Notes: a model not told the origin generated them from the letters alone. A stretch of DNA of 64,000 nt from Clostridium omnivorum (GCF_026012015.1 NZ_BRXR01000001.1:3869501-3933500); one strand, 5' to 3'; counted from the first letter of the stretch, positions 25,339 to 34,412 are shown. Numbers and translations: made by a program.

Positions 25339-26995
25339 ATTTATTCATAGCAATTTAGCAGTTAGATATTTGAAAGAATATACAAAGGATTTAAATTATG
25401 AATGTAAAATAAGAGAATTCACTATAAATGATAGAATTGAAAGGGTTTTAGAAGAAATAATTTTTGAAAAGCCAGATATAGTGGCTTTTTCTTGTTATAT
25501 ATGGAATCATCAATTTATTGATATGCTATCTCAGCTTATAAAGAGAGTAGATAACAATATTGAAATCCTTTATGGTGGTCCTGAAGTTTCATATGATTGC
25601 GAGCAATTTTTAAAAAATTCTTATGGGGAATATTTGATTGAAGGAGAAGGAGAAGAGACCTATAGAGAGTTTATTAAAATGAAACTAGATGAAAATGAGA
25701 TAGCACCAATTAAGGGACTCTACATTAAAGACAATGATAAGGTATACTATGGTGGCAGAAGATGTGATATAGATATGAATAGGCTAGCATTTCCATATAC
25801 TTCTGATGATGATTTAGTAAACAAAATTGTATACTATGAAGCATCTAGGGGATGTCCATTTAAATGTAAATATTGTTTATCTTCTACTATGCATGGAGTA
25901 AGATTTCTAGATATTGAAAGGGTAAAAAAAGAACTGAAATTTTTAATGGATAAGAAAGTAAGGCTTGTAAAGTTTGTTGATAGAACTTTTAATTGTAATC
26001 CAAAATTTTCTTGTGAAATATGGAACTTTATTATTGCAGAGGATACTGAAACCACTTTTCACTTTGAAGTGTCAGCAGACATTCTAAAAGATGAAGAAAT
26101 AAAAGTGCTTTCCAGGGCCCCTAAGGGAAGAATTCAATTAGAGGTCGGTGTACAAACAACTAATAATCAAGTACTTTTAAATATTGATAGATATGTTGAA
26201 TTTGAAGAGATTAAACAGAGGGTAAATGCAATTAAAGCTATAGGAACTGTTAAGCAGCATTTGGATTTAATTGCCGGCCTGCCTGGAGAAGATTTTAATT
26301 CCTTTAAAAATTCTTTTAATGATGTATACAGTCTTGAACCCGAAGAAGTTCAATTAGGATTTTTAAAACTTCTTAAAGGCTCTAAAATGAGGGATGAAGC
26401 TGAGAAGTGGGGCATGAGCTATTCTCCATTTTCACCATATGAAATTTTAAAAACTAGTGATATATCCTTTGAGGAATTAATAAAATTAAAAAGAGTAGAG
26501 GAAATGGTTGATAAATATTATAACTCACAAAAGTTTGGAACCATTTTAAAGTATTTCTTAGATAAGTTTCCTACAGCTTTTGATTTTTATTTTAGTTTGG
26601 GGGAATTTTTTCATAAGAAGGGATATTTTAATAGAAGCATAGCATCTTATGAGTATTATAGGGTTTTCCTAGAATTTAATAAAGAAAATAGAGAGGTTGA
26701 AGACTATAGCCTATATGAAATAGTGAAATACGATTACTTAAGATTTAATAAGAAAAAATGGTTGCCTGAGTTTTTACCAAGATATATTGATAAAAGTGTA
26801 GAAAATACTATAAAGGAAATGGTGAAAGGTAACGAATTATATATGGTAAATAAAAAATATCATGTTGAACTCTTTAAACTTGACATAAATGCTTTTATTA
26901 AGAAAAGCACAATAAATTATGGAAGCAACTTTTATTTTATTTTTGAGGAAAATATGCCTAATAATATTATTGATATTACTGAAAAGTTAAAATAG
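25307..26995 (+). CDS. B12-binding radical SAM protein, DUF4080 type
   Basis: A 562-residue protein. Residues about 1-110 form a cobalamin-binding Rossmann domain (VAFSCYIWN and ILYGGPEVSY loops; the DxHxxG motif is not evident, as in other class B enzymes). The radical SAM core starts near 170 with ASRGCPFKCKYCLSS, giving the CxxxCxxC cluster site. A DUF4080 C-terminal region follows from about 370. Class B enzymes often methylate or rearrange unactivated carbons; the substrate of the DUF4080 group is unknown to me. The upstream gene overlaps by 32 nt and looks like a worn methyltransferase, a suggestive pairing. Confidence 0.87.
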   Translation: MKVLLTAVNSKFIHSNLAVRYLKEYTKDLNYECKIREFTINDRIERVLEEIIFEKPDIVAFSCYIWNHQFIDMLSQLIKRVDNNIEILYGGPEVSYDCEQFLKNSYGEYLIEGEGEETYREFIKMKLDENEIAPIKGLYIKDNDKVYYGGRRCDIDMNRLAFPYTSDDDLVNKIVYYEASRGCPFKCKYCLSSTMHGVRFLDIERVKKELKFLMDKKVRLVKFVDRTFNCNPKFSCEIWNFIIAEDTETTFHFEVSADILKDEEIKVLSRAPKGRIQLEVGVQTTNNQVLLNIDRYVEFEEIKQRVNAIKAIGTVKQHLDLIAGLPGEDFNSFKNSFNDVYSLEPEEVQLGFLKLLKGSKMRDEAEKWGMSYSPFSPYEILKTSDISFEELIKLKRVEEMVDKYYNSQKFGTILKYFLDKFPTAFDFYFSLGEFFHKKGYFNRSIASYEYYRVFLEFNKENREVEDYSLYEIVKYDYLRFNKKKWLPEFLPRYIDKSVENTIKEMVKGNELYMVNKKYHVELFKLDINAFIKKSTINYGSNFYFIFEENMPNNIIDITEKLK

Positions 26996-27084
26996 AAAAT
27001 TATATGTGAAAGGTCCACTAGAAGTGGGGTATAAATTATAATTTATTTATTATAAATATATAATTTATTTCGGGAAGTTTAATT

Positions 27085-27552
27085 ATGGCAATAAGACAAA
27101 TATTACAGCTTGGAAATCCAGTATTGAGAAGGGTTAGCAAAAAAGTTGATAAAATAGATGAACCAACTCTTAATCTAATTCAAGATATGAAGGATACACT
27201 ATACAGCACTACTGGAATTGGTCTTGCAGCTCCACAAATTGGTGTGTTAAAAAAAATAATACTAATTGATTTAAGGGAAGGCGACGGACCAATAATATTG
27301 ATTAATCCGGTGATTGTTGCAAAAGTTGGACAAGAAGAGAGTGTTGAAGGCTGTCTTAGTTATGTTGGTCATGAAGGAAAGCTAGTAAGGCCAAAAAAGG
27401 TTACTGTTACAGGACTAAATGTGAAAGGTGAAAAAGTTGAATATACTGCTGATGGGTTATTAGCAAAGGCATTTTGCCACGAAATTGATCACCTTGAAGG
27501 TATTATGTATGTTGATAGAGCTAAAAAGGTTTATAAACTGGAAGAAGAATAA
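27085..27552 (+). CDS. def: peptide deformylase
   Basis: A 155-residue metalloenzyme that removes the N-formyl group from nascent proteins. All three motifs are intact: GIGLAAPQIG (44-53), EGCLS (88-92) and HEIDH (132-136), giving the Cys and two His metal ligands and the catalytic Glu. The usual Q before the His is replaced by C (CHEIDH). Length is normal. The ribosome site is weak (CGGGAAG). It is followed by a strong terminator. Confidence 0.95.
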   Translation: MAIRQILQLGNPVLRRVSKKVDKIDEPTLNLIQDMKDTLYSTTGIGLAAPQIGVLKKIILIDLREGDGPIILINPVIVAKVGQEESVEGCLSYVGHEGKLVRPKKVTVTGLNVKGEKVEYTADGLLAKAFCHEIDHLEGIMYVDRAKKVYKLEEE

Positions 27553-27568
27553 ATTTAATTTATCTAAA

Positions 27569-27605
27569 AACTCCTTTTGTATAATTTACAAAAGGAGTTT
27601 TTTTG
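27569..27605 (+). terminator. rho-independent terminator after def
   Basis: AACTCCTTTTGTA pairs with TACAAAAGGAGTT, followed by seven Ts. Confidence 0.92.
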
Positions 27606-27684
27606 TCATCACATAGCAAAGGCTATGCCTACCCCCTAATGTTTGTTATTTATATTTAAGCATTTATTTAAAAGGTCATATAAC

Positions 27685-27713
27685 TTTACAATTAGTGAAT
27701 TATAGTGTAAACT
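27685..27713 (+). promoter_or_regulatory. promoter of the ECF S-component gene
   Basis: TTTACA (27685-27690), exactly 17 nt, then TAAACT (27708-27713). The -10 overlaps the first bases of the palindrome at 27711-27730. Confidence 0.5.
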
Positions 27714-27730
27714 GGTGTATATACATTAGT
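27711..27730. promoter_or_regulatory. candidate repressor operator, imperfect palindrome
   Basis: ACTGGTGTATATACATTAGT is a 20-nt palindrome with 16 of 20 positions symmetrical. It overlaps the -10 and start region of the promoter for the ECF S-component gene, a position where a bound protein would block transcription. The regulator is not known; NiaR would be one candidate if the S component takes up niacin. Confidence 0.45.
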
Positions 27731-27781
27731 GAACATATTAAGCATGTTGAACAATATTATATACTTACAGGGGGATTTAAT

Positions 27782-28312
27782 ATGAATAATACGAAGAAAT
27801 TAACATTTACTGCATTATTAACAGCTTTAGCTATGATTATACCAATAGCATTTGGTTTCATGAGGGTAGTAATTGGACCTTTTACTGCTACATTAACATC
27901 ACACGTACCTATGTTTCTAGCTATGCTTTTTGGCCCTAGTGTGGCAATCATGGTGGGACTTGGTTCAGCATTAGGTTTCTTTATGGCTGCAGGCCCAATT
28001 GTTGGAGCAAGGGCCTTAATGCACGTAATAGTGGGAGTAATGGGTGCAGTTTTAATAAATAAAGGTGTTTCCTTTAAAAAAGTAATTGCCTTCACTGCTC
28101 CAGTACACGGAATACTAGAGGCATTAGTTGTAGCTTTATTCATATCAGGTGGTATGGTACCAAAGTATAGTGGAACAATGTTGTATTACATTCTAGTTGT
28201 TGTGGGAATAGGAACTATATTACATCATACCGCTGACGGATTAATATCAGGTGTGTTAATAAAAGCTATGAGCAAAGTGTCAAATTATGAATTCATAAAG
28301 CAAGCTCGTTAA
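27782..28312 (+). CDS. ECF transporter S component, possibly niacin (NiaX-like)
   Basis: A 176-residue membrane protein with about six helices. ATG 27782 follows a GGGGG ribosome site at 7 nt; an in-frame start at 27695 would add 29 residues with no ribosome site. It is a solitary S component, presumably using a shared ECF module elsewhere; the T/A genes at 1.6-4.1 kb belong to another locus. The segment VIGPFTATLTSHVPMFLAMLF followed by a GLGSALGFFMA turn recalls NiaX-type niacin transporters, but I cannot exclude another vitamin. It has its own promoter/operator and terminator. Confidence 0.72.
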   Translation: MNNTKKLTFTALLTALAMIIPIAFGFMRVVIGPFTATLTSHVPMFLAMLFGPSVAIMVGLGSALGFFMAAGPIVGARALMHVIVGVMGAVLINKGVSFKKVIAFTAPVHGILEALVVALFISGGMVPKYSGTMLYYILVVVGIGTILHHTADGLISGVLIKAMSKVSNYEFIKQAR

Positions 28313-28322
28313 TGGCAAGCAA

Positions 28323-28375
28323 AAGGGCTGTATCAAGGCGTTTTTAAATCTCCTTGATACAGCCCTTATATTTTT
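28323..28375 (+). terminator. strong terminator with 16-bp stem
   Basis: AAGGGCTGTATCAAGG pairs perfectly with CCTTGATACAGCCCTT around a 13-nt loop; ATATTTTT follows. Confidence 0.88.
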
Positions 28376-28442
28376 ACCATCTAGATAAGTAGGAAATTAT
28401 ATGGTTAGCTATACAGCTCTATAGTTTCAAATTTATTTAAAG

Positions 28443-29582
28443 CTATAGAGAAGTAAAATACTGATGAACTTCTTTAAGATGCTTTCTTATAGGAAGTTTT
28501 TGAGGACATTTTGCTTCACAGGCACCACACTCCTTGCAGCTGCCTGCACGATTATTTTCTGGGGTGTTTTCTTTGTAAAGCTTTGAGAGATTCTTGGCAT
28601 CATTGTACATATGTGCACTATTATAAAGTGAAAAGTTTCCTGGAATATTTACATTAAAAGGACATGGCATACAGTACTGACAAGCTGTGCAGTCCACCTT
28701 TATAAGCTTATTATATTTTGCTTTAGCTATGTCAACTAATTCAAGTTCATGTGATGTTAGAGAATTAGCTATAGCCGTATCAGCTATATTTATATTTTCT
28801 ACAACTTGGTCCATAGTGCTCATGCCACTTAAAATTGTTGTTACTTCAGGATGGTTCCATATCCACTTTAAGGCCCATTCAGCAGGTGATCTTTTTATAT
28901 CATTACTGTTCCATACTTCTTGAACTTCTTTTGGAGGAGTCTTTGCTAGCTTACCTCCTTTAAGTGGTTCCATAATTACTACTGCTAAATCCTTAGAAGC
29001 AGCATATTTAAGTCCCTGGCTGCCTGCTTGGTAATTAGTATCCATAAAGTTATATTGAATCTGACAAAAGCTCCAAGAATAACTATCTACTATTTCTTTG
29101 AATACATCTAATTCATCGTGGAAAGAAAAACCAGCATATTTTATTCTGCCATCTGATATAGCTTTATCAAGAAATTTATCAAATTGCAAATTTTTTAAAG
29201 TGTTGAAGCGCTCTTTACTTAATGCATGGAGTAAATACATGTCTATATGGTCTGTTTGCAGCTTTTCTAGTTGTTCATTGAGATATGTATCAAAGTCATC
29301 CTGTGTTTTAATGAGCCATACAGGGCATTTAGTAGCAAGCATAACCTTATCTCTATAGCCATCTTTTAGGGCCTTTCCTACAGTTATTTCACTAGTACCT
29401 TTATGATATGGATAAGCAGTGTCTATATAATTTACACCATTATCAATAGCATAACGAAGCATTGAAATAGCTTTATCTTCATCTATTCTTCCTTCATCGC
29501 CATCTATGGTTGGAAATCTCATGCATCCAAAACCAAGGGCAGAGATTTCAAAATTATATTTGCCAAACTTTCTATATTTCAT
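28443..29582 (-). CDS. aldo/keto reductase with C-terminal 4Fe-4S domain
   Basis: A 379-residue protein. Residues about 1-280 are the AKR TIM barrel: [20 protein letters not shown] with the catalytic Asp and Tyr, LATKCPVWL with Lys, and DMYLLHAL with His. The C-terminus has [11 protein letters not shown] near 300 and [13 protein letters not shown] near 355, so two Fe-S cluster motifs as in ferredoxin-linked AKRs of anaerobes. It probably reduces an aldehyde or ketone with NADPH, with electrons perhaps linked to ferredoxin. AGGAGGAA precedes ATG 29582. It is divergent from fprA. Confidence 0.9.
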   Translation of the reverse strand: MKYRKFGKYNFEISALGFGCMRFPTIDGDEGRIDEDKAISMLRYAIDNGVNYIDTAYPYHKGTSEITVGKALKDGYRDKVMLATKCPVWLIKTQDDFDTYLNEQLEKLQTDHIDMYLLHALSKERFNTLKNLQFDKFLDKAISDGRIKYAGFSFHDELDVFKEIVDSYSWSFCQIQYNFMDTNYQAGSQGLKYAASKDLAVVIMEPLKGGKLAKTPPKEVQEVWNSNDIKRSPAEWALKWIWNHPEVTTILSGMSTMDQVVENINIADTAIANSLTSHELELVDIAKAKYNKLIKVDCTACQYCMPCPFNVNIPGNFSLYNSAHMYNDAKNLSKLYKENTPENNRAGSCKECGACEAKCPQKLPIRKHLKEVHQYFTSL

Positions 29583-29706
29583 AGTATTCCTCCTATATTA
29601 CCAACATTTTCAATATAATACATTATAACATTTAATCTTAATTAATGTATAATGTATATACTATTTAATAAAAATTTATTTTTTAAAGCTTAATTAATAG
29701 GAGTTA

Positions 29707-29739
29707 TTTAAAAAAAACATATATTATGGTAGAATAATC
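29707..29739 (+). promoter_or_regulatory. promoter of fprA, extended -10 shared with hydF
   Basis: TTTAAA (29707-29712), 17 nt, then TAGAAT (29730-29735) with an upstream TGG. The 15-mer TATGGTAGAATAATC (29725-29739) recurs exactly upstream of hydF at 48545-48559. Confidence 0.5.
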
Positions 29740-29791
29740 TAGAAATGTTTCCCTGTGAAAAAGTTTTTATATAATAATAGGAGGTACAAAT

Positions 29792-30967
29792 ATGAGTGCT
29801 ATTAAATTGAGAAATAACATTTATTGGGTTGGTGTAAAGAATCCAGAATTAAGAGTTTTTGATATAATTATGGAGACCAAAAAGGGAACCACCTATAACG
29901 CTTATTTAATAGATGATGAAAAAGTTGCTGTTGTAGATAATGTAAAGAATGGATATTTTGATGAGTATCTTGACAACATAAAGAGTATAATAGGTGATAG
30001 AAAAGTAGATTACATAATTGTACAGCATACTGAATTAGATCACAGTGGTACAATGGCAAAGCTTCTTGAAGTATATCCAGATGCAGTTGTAGTAGCATCA
30101 AAAGCTGCTATTATGTACAGTAAAAACATAGTGAATAAAGAATTTAAAAGTCAAGAGGCAGTAGGTGAACTAGACTTAGGTAAAACAAAATTAAAGTTTA
30201 TTTCTGCTCCAAATCTACATTGGCCAGATACAATATTTACTTATGCTTCAGATAGTAATTTACTATTTACATGTGATGTTACAGGATGTCATTATTGTCC
30301 CGAGGGAGATGTAACTGAAAACTTTGGTGATGACTATTTTGAAGAGATGAAATACTATTTTGATGTAATAATGGGACCATTTAAGAAATTTGTTATAATG
30401 GCTTTAGATAGAATAAAGGATTTAAAAATTGATATTATAGCTCCAAGTCACGGCCCAATACATATTGAAGATGCTGATAAGTATTTGAAGCTATATAGGG
30501 AATGGGCAATTACCGAAGGTATTAAGGAAAAGAATGTTCAAATTTTTTATGTTTCAGCATATGGGAATACAGAACGAATGGCAAAATATATTTCGGAAAA
30601 AATCAGTGAAAGGGGAATAAAAACTGAAACCCATGAAATTACTTCAAAATCACCAGATGATCTAATTGCTTTAGTAGAAAAAGCGTCTGGAATTATTATT
30701 GGATCACCTACAATAAATCAGGATGCGGTTAAACCAGTGTGGGATATGCTTTCATTAGTATGTGCTATAACCAATAGAGGAAAGGTTGCAGGTGCATTTG
30801 GGTCTTATGGTTGGAGCGGAGAAGGGGTACAAATGATAACAGAGAGACTTAGATCTCTTAAATTTAAGGTTGTAGAAGAGGGCTTTAAGTTTAACTTTGT
30901 CCCAAGCGAAGATGATTTATTCAGAGCTGGCGAATTTGTTGATGAATATTTAGAATTACTTAAATAG
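29792..30967 (+). CDS. fprA: FprA-family flavodiiron protein
   Basis: A 391-residue A-type flavoprotein. The metallo-beta-lactamase-like half holds the diiron ligands H79-x-E81-x-D83-H84, HWPDT near 146, CDVTGCHYC with the Asp, and APSHGPI with the last His. The flavodoxin half starts near 254 ([13 protein letters not shown]). In clostridia these proteins reduce O2 to water, or NO, to protect the cell, taking electrons from rubredoxin. AGGAGGT precedes the ATG. A single promoter with an extended -10 lies 50-60 nt upstream. Confidence 0.95.
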   Translation: MSAIKLRNNIYWVGVKNPELRVFDIIMETKKGTTYNAYLIDDEKVAVVDNVKNGYFDEYLDNIKSIIGDRKVDYIIVQHTELDHSGTMAKLLEVYPDAVVVASKAAIMYSKNIVNKEFKSQEAVGELDLGKTKLKFISAPNLHWPDTIFTYASDSNLLFTCDVTGCHYCPEGDVTENFGDDYFEEMKYYFDVIMGPFKKFVIMALDRIKDLKIDIIAPSHGPIHIEDADKYLKLYREWAITEGIKEKNVQIFYVSAYGNTERMAKYISEKISERGIKTETHEITSKSPDDLIALVEKASGIIIGSPTINQDAVKPVWDMLSLVCAITNRGKVAGAFGSYGWSGEGVQMITERLRSLKFKVVEEGFKFNFVPSEDDLFRAGEFVDEYLELLK

Positions 30968-31037
30968 AAGTGTGCTGAAATAGTCATGTAGATTAGCAGT
31001 ATTATAAATAAATATTGATAAGGAGGATTGTGTAAAG

Positions 31038-31289
31038 ATGGAAGAAAGGGAAGTAATGTCATTCTTAGATGAACAGGGGAATAAAGTTGATTTTGAACCT
31101 GTTGCGGAGATATATTTAGATGAACAAAAGTATCTTATTTTAGCACCAATTGATGGGGATGATGAAGATGCTTACGTATTTAGAGTAGATATGGAAGATG
31201 AGAAAGAAGTGCTGAATTTAGTAGAGGATGATGCAGAGTTCTTAAAGGTTAAAAAAGAGTATAGCAAGTTATTATATAATGAAGAATAA
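31038..31289 (+). CDS. DUF1292 protein (YrzB-like)
   Basis: An 83-residue acidic protein. The fold signature is visible: FLDEQGNKVDFEPVAEI, YLILAPIDGDDEDAYVFR and a final Glu-rich helix. AGGAGGATTG is the ribosome site, with ATG at 31038. In many Firmicutes this family sits near the yrrK/yrzL cluster; here it follows fprA by 70 nt and precedes another small acidic gene, and could be transcribed with either. No activity is established. Confidence 0.85.
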   Translation: MEEREVMSFLDEQGNKVDFEPVAEIYLDEQKYLILAPIDGDDEDAYVFRVDMEDEKEVLNLVEDDAEFLKVKKEYSKLLYNEE

Positions 31290-31354
31290 GATTCATAATT
31301 TTAGGGAAATAAACTTATTGAAATATATAAATATTTTTTAAAGGAGGAACAAAA

Positions 31355-31753
31355 GTGAATAAAAAAGGTATACAAGAACATTTAGCAAACAACGGTCTTA
31401 CTGAAATCGAGGAGATTGAATATAAGAATGATGCTTATGTATTAAGGTTTTTCTATGATTTTGACAAAGATGAGATTAATGCTGCAAGAGCATATGCTAA
31501 TGACGAAAGTGAAGATGAGGAAAACGGGGACATTTGGTATGAAGAGTTTTTCTTGCCTTATTTAAGTGATGTAGCTGTTGATAATGTTGGTGACATGATG
31601 GAAGAGATAATGGAAGAATTTGATATTGATGCTCAATTTGTTTCATATGAAATGGATGAAGAGGAATATAGCTATAATGAATTCATTGCAGCCTTCTTTA
31701 AAAAAGGTGAAGAGAAGGATATTGAACAAATACTAGAAGAACTAGAAATATAA
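31355..31753 (+). CDS. acidic protein of unknown function
   Basis: A 132-residue strongly acidic protein (about a third of residues Asp or Glu) starting at GTG 31355 after AAGGAGGAAC. The pattern is one beta-hairpin-like opening (EIEYKNDAYVLRFFYDFDKD), then helices with aromatic positions (WYEEFFLPYLSDVAVDNVGD) and an acidic C-terminus. I know no family name; the regular charge pattern and strong ribosome site support a real gene. It lies 65 nt after the DUF1292 gene and 90 nt before the 6S RNA promoter. Confidence 0.65.
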   Translation: MNKKGIQEHLANNGLTEIEEIEYKNDAYVLRFFYDFDKDEINAARAYANDESEDEENGDIWYEEFFLPYLSDVAVDNVGDMMEEIMEEFDIDAQFVSYEMDEEEYSYNEFIAAFFKKGEEKDIEQILEELEI

Positions 31754-31844
31754 TTTAAAATGTTTATTATTTACAGTACCTATATATAATATTTAAGGTT
31801 TACATAAAGAGTTATAAATTTATTATACTGAATTAATGAAGTGG

Positions 31845-31872
31845 TTGAATATTTTGAAAAATCTGATATAAT
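31845..31872 (+). promoter_or_regulatory. sigma-A promoter of the 6S-like RNA
   Basis: TTGAAT (31845-31850), 16 nt, then a perfect TATAAT (31867-31872), placing the start near 31880. Confidence 0.65.
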
Positions 31873-31879
31873 TAAATTA

Positions 31880-32080
31880 TAAACAATCCTGAGATGTTCG
31901 CAAGACTTATAATTGTTCAACCACAGTTATTTAAAGGGATTTATAACAGCTTTATTGGATGTCAGGCTTCATTAGGTTTAGCCTAATTATAGAAGTAGAC
32001 AGAAGATAAATGAGTAAAACCCACCTGCGGGAGTGCGGGTATGAACAGATAAGTGCAGCGGCATGTTGGGAATAATAAAA
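31880..32080 (+). ncRNA. ssrS: 6S RNA-like regulatory RNA
   Basis: A 200-nt stretch without an ORF, with its own promoter and terminator. The ends pair in the manner of 6S RNA: TCC (31887-31889), ATG (31894-31896) and CGC (31899-31901) pair with GGGA (32068-32071), CAT (32062-32064) and GCG (32058-32060). The 5' sequence CCTGAGATGTTCG and the 3' GCAGCGGCATGTTGGG fit the usual ends of Firmicute 6S RNA. 6S RNA mimics an open promoter and holds sigma-A RNA polymerase. The call is from pattern memory; a covariance search would settle it. Confidence 0.72.
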
Positions 32081-32085
32081 CAAAT

Positions 32086-32117
32086 ACCACAGTTATAACT
32101 GTGGTTTCTTTTTTTAT
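32086..32117 (+). terminator. terminator of the 6S-like RNA
   Basis: ACCACAGTT (32086-32094) pairs with AACTGTGGT (32097-32105), followed by TTCTTTTTTT. Confidence 0.85.
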
Positions 32118-32222
32118 TAGCCTTATTAAACTTTATCTAGCTAAATATGAAATGGTATACAAGCTAGAAAATTCTCATGAAAAATAAGTAAAGTGCATGA
32201 TAAATATATGAAAAGCAATGAA

Positions 32223-32408
32223 CTAGGCAGCATCTCTTGGAGACGTATTATTTCTGTACTTTTCATATTCAACTAAAAGCCTGTCTAATTGTTGACTGCA
32301 ATCAACTACTTTTTCATCGGTTAAACGATTATTAGATGTTAATAAATTATATAATAAATTTCTAAGTTTTTCGATATTATCTATTAGAATTTGAAGTTTA
32401 TATTCCAT
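32223..32408 (-). CDS. Spo0E-like aspartyl-phosphate phosphatase
   Basis: A 61-residue two-helix protein. The family motif is CSQQLDRLLVEYEKY (S-x-x-L-D-x-L-I/L-x-x-Y/F). Such proteins dephosphorylate Spo0A~P and delay sporulation. The first helix (about 3-27) matches the usual Spo0E hairpin partner. AAGAGGTAA precedes the start. Single gene on the minus strand beside the 6S-like RNA. Confidence 0.82.
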   Translation of the reverse strand: MEYKLQILIDNIEKLRNLLYNLLTSNNRLTDEKVVDCSQQLDRLLVEYEKYRNNTSPRDAA

Positions 32409-32720
32409 ATATATTACCTCTTAAAATTTATTTGGACAAGTTTGTTGTATATATATTTTATCAGATTTTGAAAAGTAATAAATATAAAGTATTAGTCAAT
32501 AAATATCACAAACCTACAAATAGTACAAAATAACTACCATATTAGTTGATTTATTTAAATTAATTGATTACTATACTAGTAGGCAAATGTTGAAAAAAGC
32601 CATATGGAATAATATGTAAATGACGAAACTAGTCACAATATTTTTATTCTTTAAATATGAAGAAAAATAGAATATAATTGGAGTGTATAATTAAAATTGC
32701 CGAAAAGGAAGTGTACACTT

Positions 32721-32906
32721 ATGGATTTTGATGAAATGGTTAAGAGAATAAATTTTTTATATAAAAAAAGTCAGAACGAGGGCTTAACTGATGAAGAAAA
32801 GTCTGAGCAGAAAGAACTAAGACAAAGATATGTTGATAATGTTAAGAGAAACTTTAGGGCTCAATTAGAAACTGTAGAAAGAAAAAGTACAAAGCCTTTA
32901 AATTAG
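32721..32906 (+). CDS. DUF896 protein (YnzC-like)
   Basis: A 61-residue protein. I choose ATG 32721, 9 nt after AAAGGAAG; the TTG at 32697 would add eight residues not usual for the family. The sequence VKRINFLYKKSQNEGLTDEE then KELRQRYVDNVKRNFRAQL is the standard DUF896 two-helix hairpin. In Bacillus a member (YneA-operon YnzC) has unknown function. It lies 12 nt before hprK and is probably in the same transcript. A TTTAAA/17 nt/TATAAT pair upstream (about 32651-32679) is a plausible promoter. Confidence 0.85.
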   Translation: MDFDEMVKRINFLYKKSQNEGLTDEEKSEQKELRQRYVDNVKRNFRAQLETVERKSTKPLN

Positions 32907-32918
32907 GGGGAATAGAAT

Positions 32919-33821
32919 ATGGCTGTTAGTGTAGAAAATTTAATTGAAGATTTAAGATTAGAAATTCTTGTTCAAGGAAAAGCAAATAATGAGATAAGCC
33001 TAAGTGATATGAATAGACCAGGACTACAGTTTGCTGGATTTTATAATTATTTTGCTAATGAAAGAGTACAAATCGTAGGAATGGCTGAATGGAGTTTTTT
33101 AGATGCAATGCAGCCAGAGCTAAGAAGAAAAAGGCTAAAAAAGTTTTTTCAATTTGATACTCCATGCATTATTATGAGTAGAGGACTTGAACCTCATGAA
33201 GAGTTTATAGAAAGTGCTAAGGAGAATAATAGATGGGTGCTTAGAACTAATACTATTACAACAAAATTTATAAGTAAGCTAACTAATTATTTAGATGATA
33301 AGTTAGCTCCAGAAACTAGACTTCATGGTGTATTAGTTGATGTATATGGAATTGGAATTTTAATAACTGGAGAGAGTGGTATTGGTAAGAGTGAGACAGC
33401 TCTAGAACTTATCAAGAGAGGGCACAGATTGGTGGCTGATGATGCAGTAGACATTAAGCAAATAGATGGAATTCTCCATGGTAGAGCACCTTATATTACA
33501 TCAGGAATGATGGAAGTTAGGGGAATGGGAATTATAGATGTACCTGCATTATATGGATTAAGTTCTGTACTAAATGAAAAAACTATAGATTTAGTTATCC
33601 ATTTAGATCAATGGAAAGAAGATGAAAACTATGACAGATTAGGTATAGATAAAGAATATTTGGATATACTTAATGTGCCAATTAGAAACATGGTAGTCCC
33701 AATAAGACCAGGACGTAACCTTGCTGTTATTATAGAAGCTGCTGCAGCAAACTTTAGATATAGCTTAACATCTAATATTTCTCCAGTTGAAACAATTAAT
33801 AATAGGATAGGATTGAGTTAA
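32919..33821 (+). CDS. hprK: HPr kinase/phosphorylase
   Basis: A 300-residue bifunctional enzyme that phosphorylates and dephosphorylates HPr at Ser46 for carbon catabolite control. Key elements: ETRLHGVLVDVYG with the catalytic His near 136, Walker A GESGIGKSE (151-159), LVADDAVDI, and the signature MEVRGMGIIDV. The N-terminal domain (1-125) is the usual regulatory part. The gene lies between a DUF896 gene and 5-formyl-THF cyclo-ligase; there is no gap between its stop and the next ATG. Confidence 0.96.
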   Translation: MAVSVENLIEDLRLEILVQGKANNEISLSDMNRPGLQFAGFYNYFANERVQIVGMAEWSFLDAMQPELRRKRLKKFFQFDTPCIIMSRGLEPHEEFIESAKENNRWVLRTNTITTKFISKLTNYLDDKLAPETRLHGVLVDVYGIGILITGESGIGKSETALELIKRGHRLVADDAVDIKQIDGILHGRAPYITSGMMEVRGMGIIDVPALYGLSSVLNEKTIDLVIHLDQWKEDENYDRLGIDKEYLDILNVPIRNMVVPIRPGRNLAVIIEAAAANFRYSLTSNISPVETINNRIGLS

Positions 33822-34376
33822 ATGAACAATTTAGATAAAAAACAAATAAGGAATAATATGAAGACTATGCGTAGCAATTTGCATTGGAATGATAAAGCAA
33901 AGATGGATACAATCATTTTTGAAAAGGTTATCAATAGTGATGCTTATCAAAGGAGCAAGGTTATATTTATATATGTGAGCTATAATAATGAGGTAGCTAC
34001 CCATAGAATAATTGAACACGGTTTATCTAATAATAAGGTTATATGTGTTCCCAAAATTATTTCACTAGAGCAAGGAATGAAGTCAATTAGAATTAACAGT
34101 TTTGATGAACTAAGAGAAAATAGTATGGGAATACTAGAGCCACTTTACAATGGCATAGAAGTTAAACCTAACGAAGTTGATTTGCTGTTAATGCCTGGAC
34201 TTGCTTTTGATTCAAAAGGAGGCAGACTTGGTTATGGTGGAGGCTTTTATGACAAATATTTAAGAAAATGCCGACAAGATTCTGTTAAAATAGGCTTGTG
34301 CTATGATTTTCAATTAATAGATTCAGTACCAACTAGTGAATTAGATGAATTAGTAGATGAAGTTATAACAAATTAA
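33822..34376 (+). CDS. 5-formyltetrahydrofolate cyclo-ligase
   Basis: A 184-residue enzyme that converts 5-formyl-THF to 5,10-methenyl-THF using ATP. The substrate and ATP site GRLGYGGGFYDKYL is intact, preceded by DLLLMPGLAFD. The start is ATG 33822 directly after the hprK stop, so expression is likely coupled. The N-terminal DKKQIRNNMKTMR helix is the usual Arg/Lys-rich start of the family. Confidence 0.93.
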   Translation: MNNLDKKQIRNNMKTMRSNLHWNDKAKMDTIIFEKVINSDAYQRSKVIFIYVSYNNEVATHRIIEHGLSNNKVICVPKIISLEQGMKSIRINSFDELRENSMGILEPLYNGIEVKPNEVDLLLMPGLAFDSKGGRLGYGGGFYDKYLRKCRQDSVKIGLCYDFQLIDSVPTSELDELVDEVITN

Positions 34377-34412
34377 TATAAATAGAACTATTTAGTATAG
34401 CTGGTGATATTT

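Noticed and set aside
28417-28450. CTCTATAG/CTATAGAG inverted repeat as terminator of the aldo/keto reductase gene
   Set aside because: The loop is 18 nt and no T-run follows on the minus strand.
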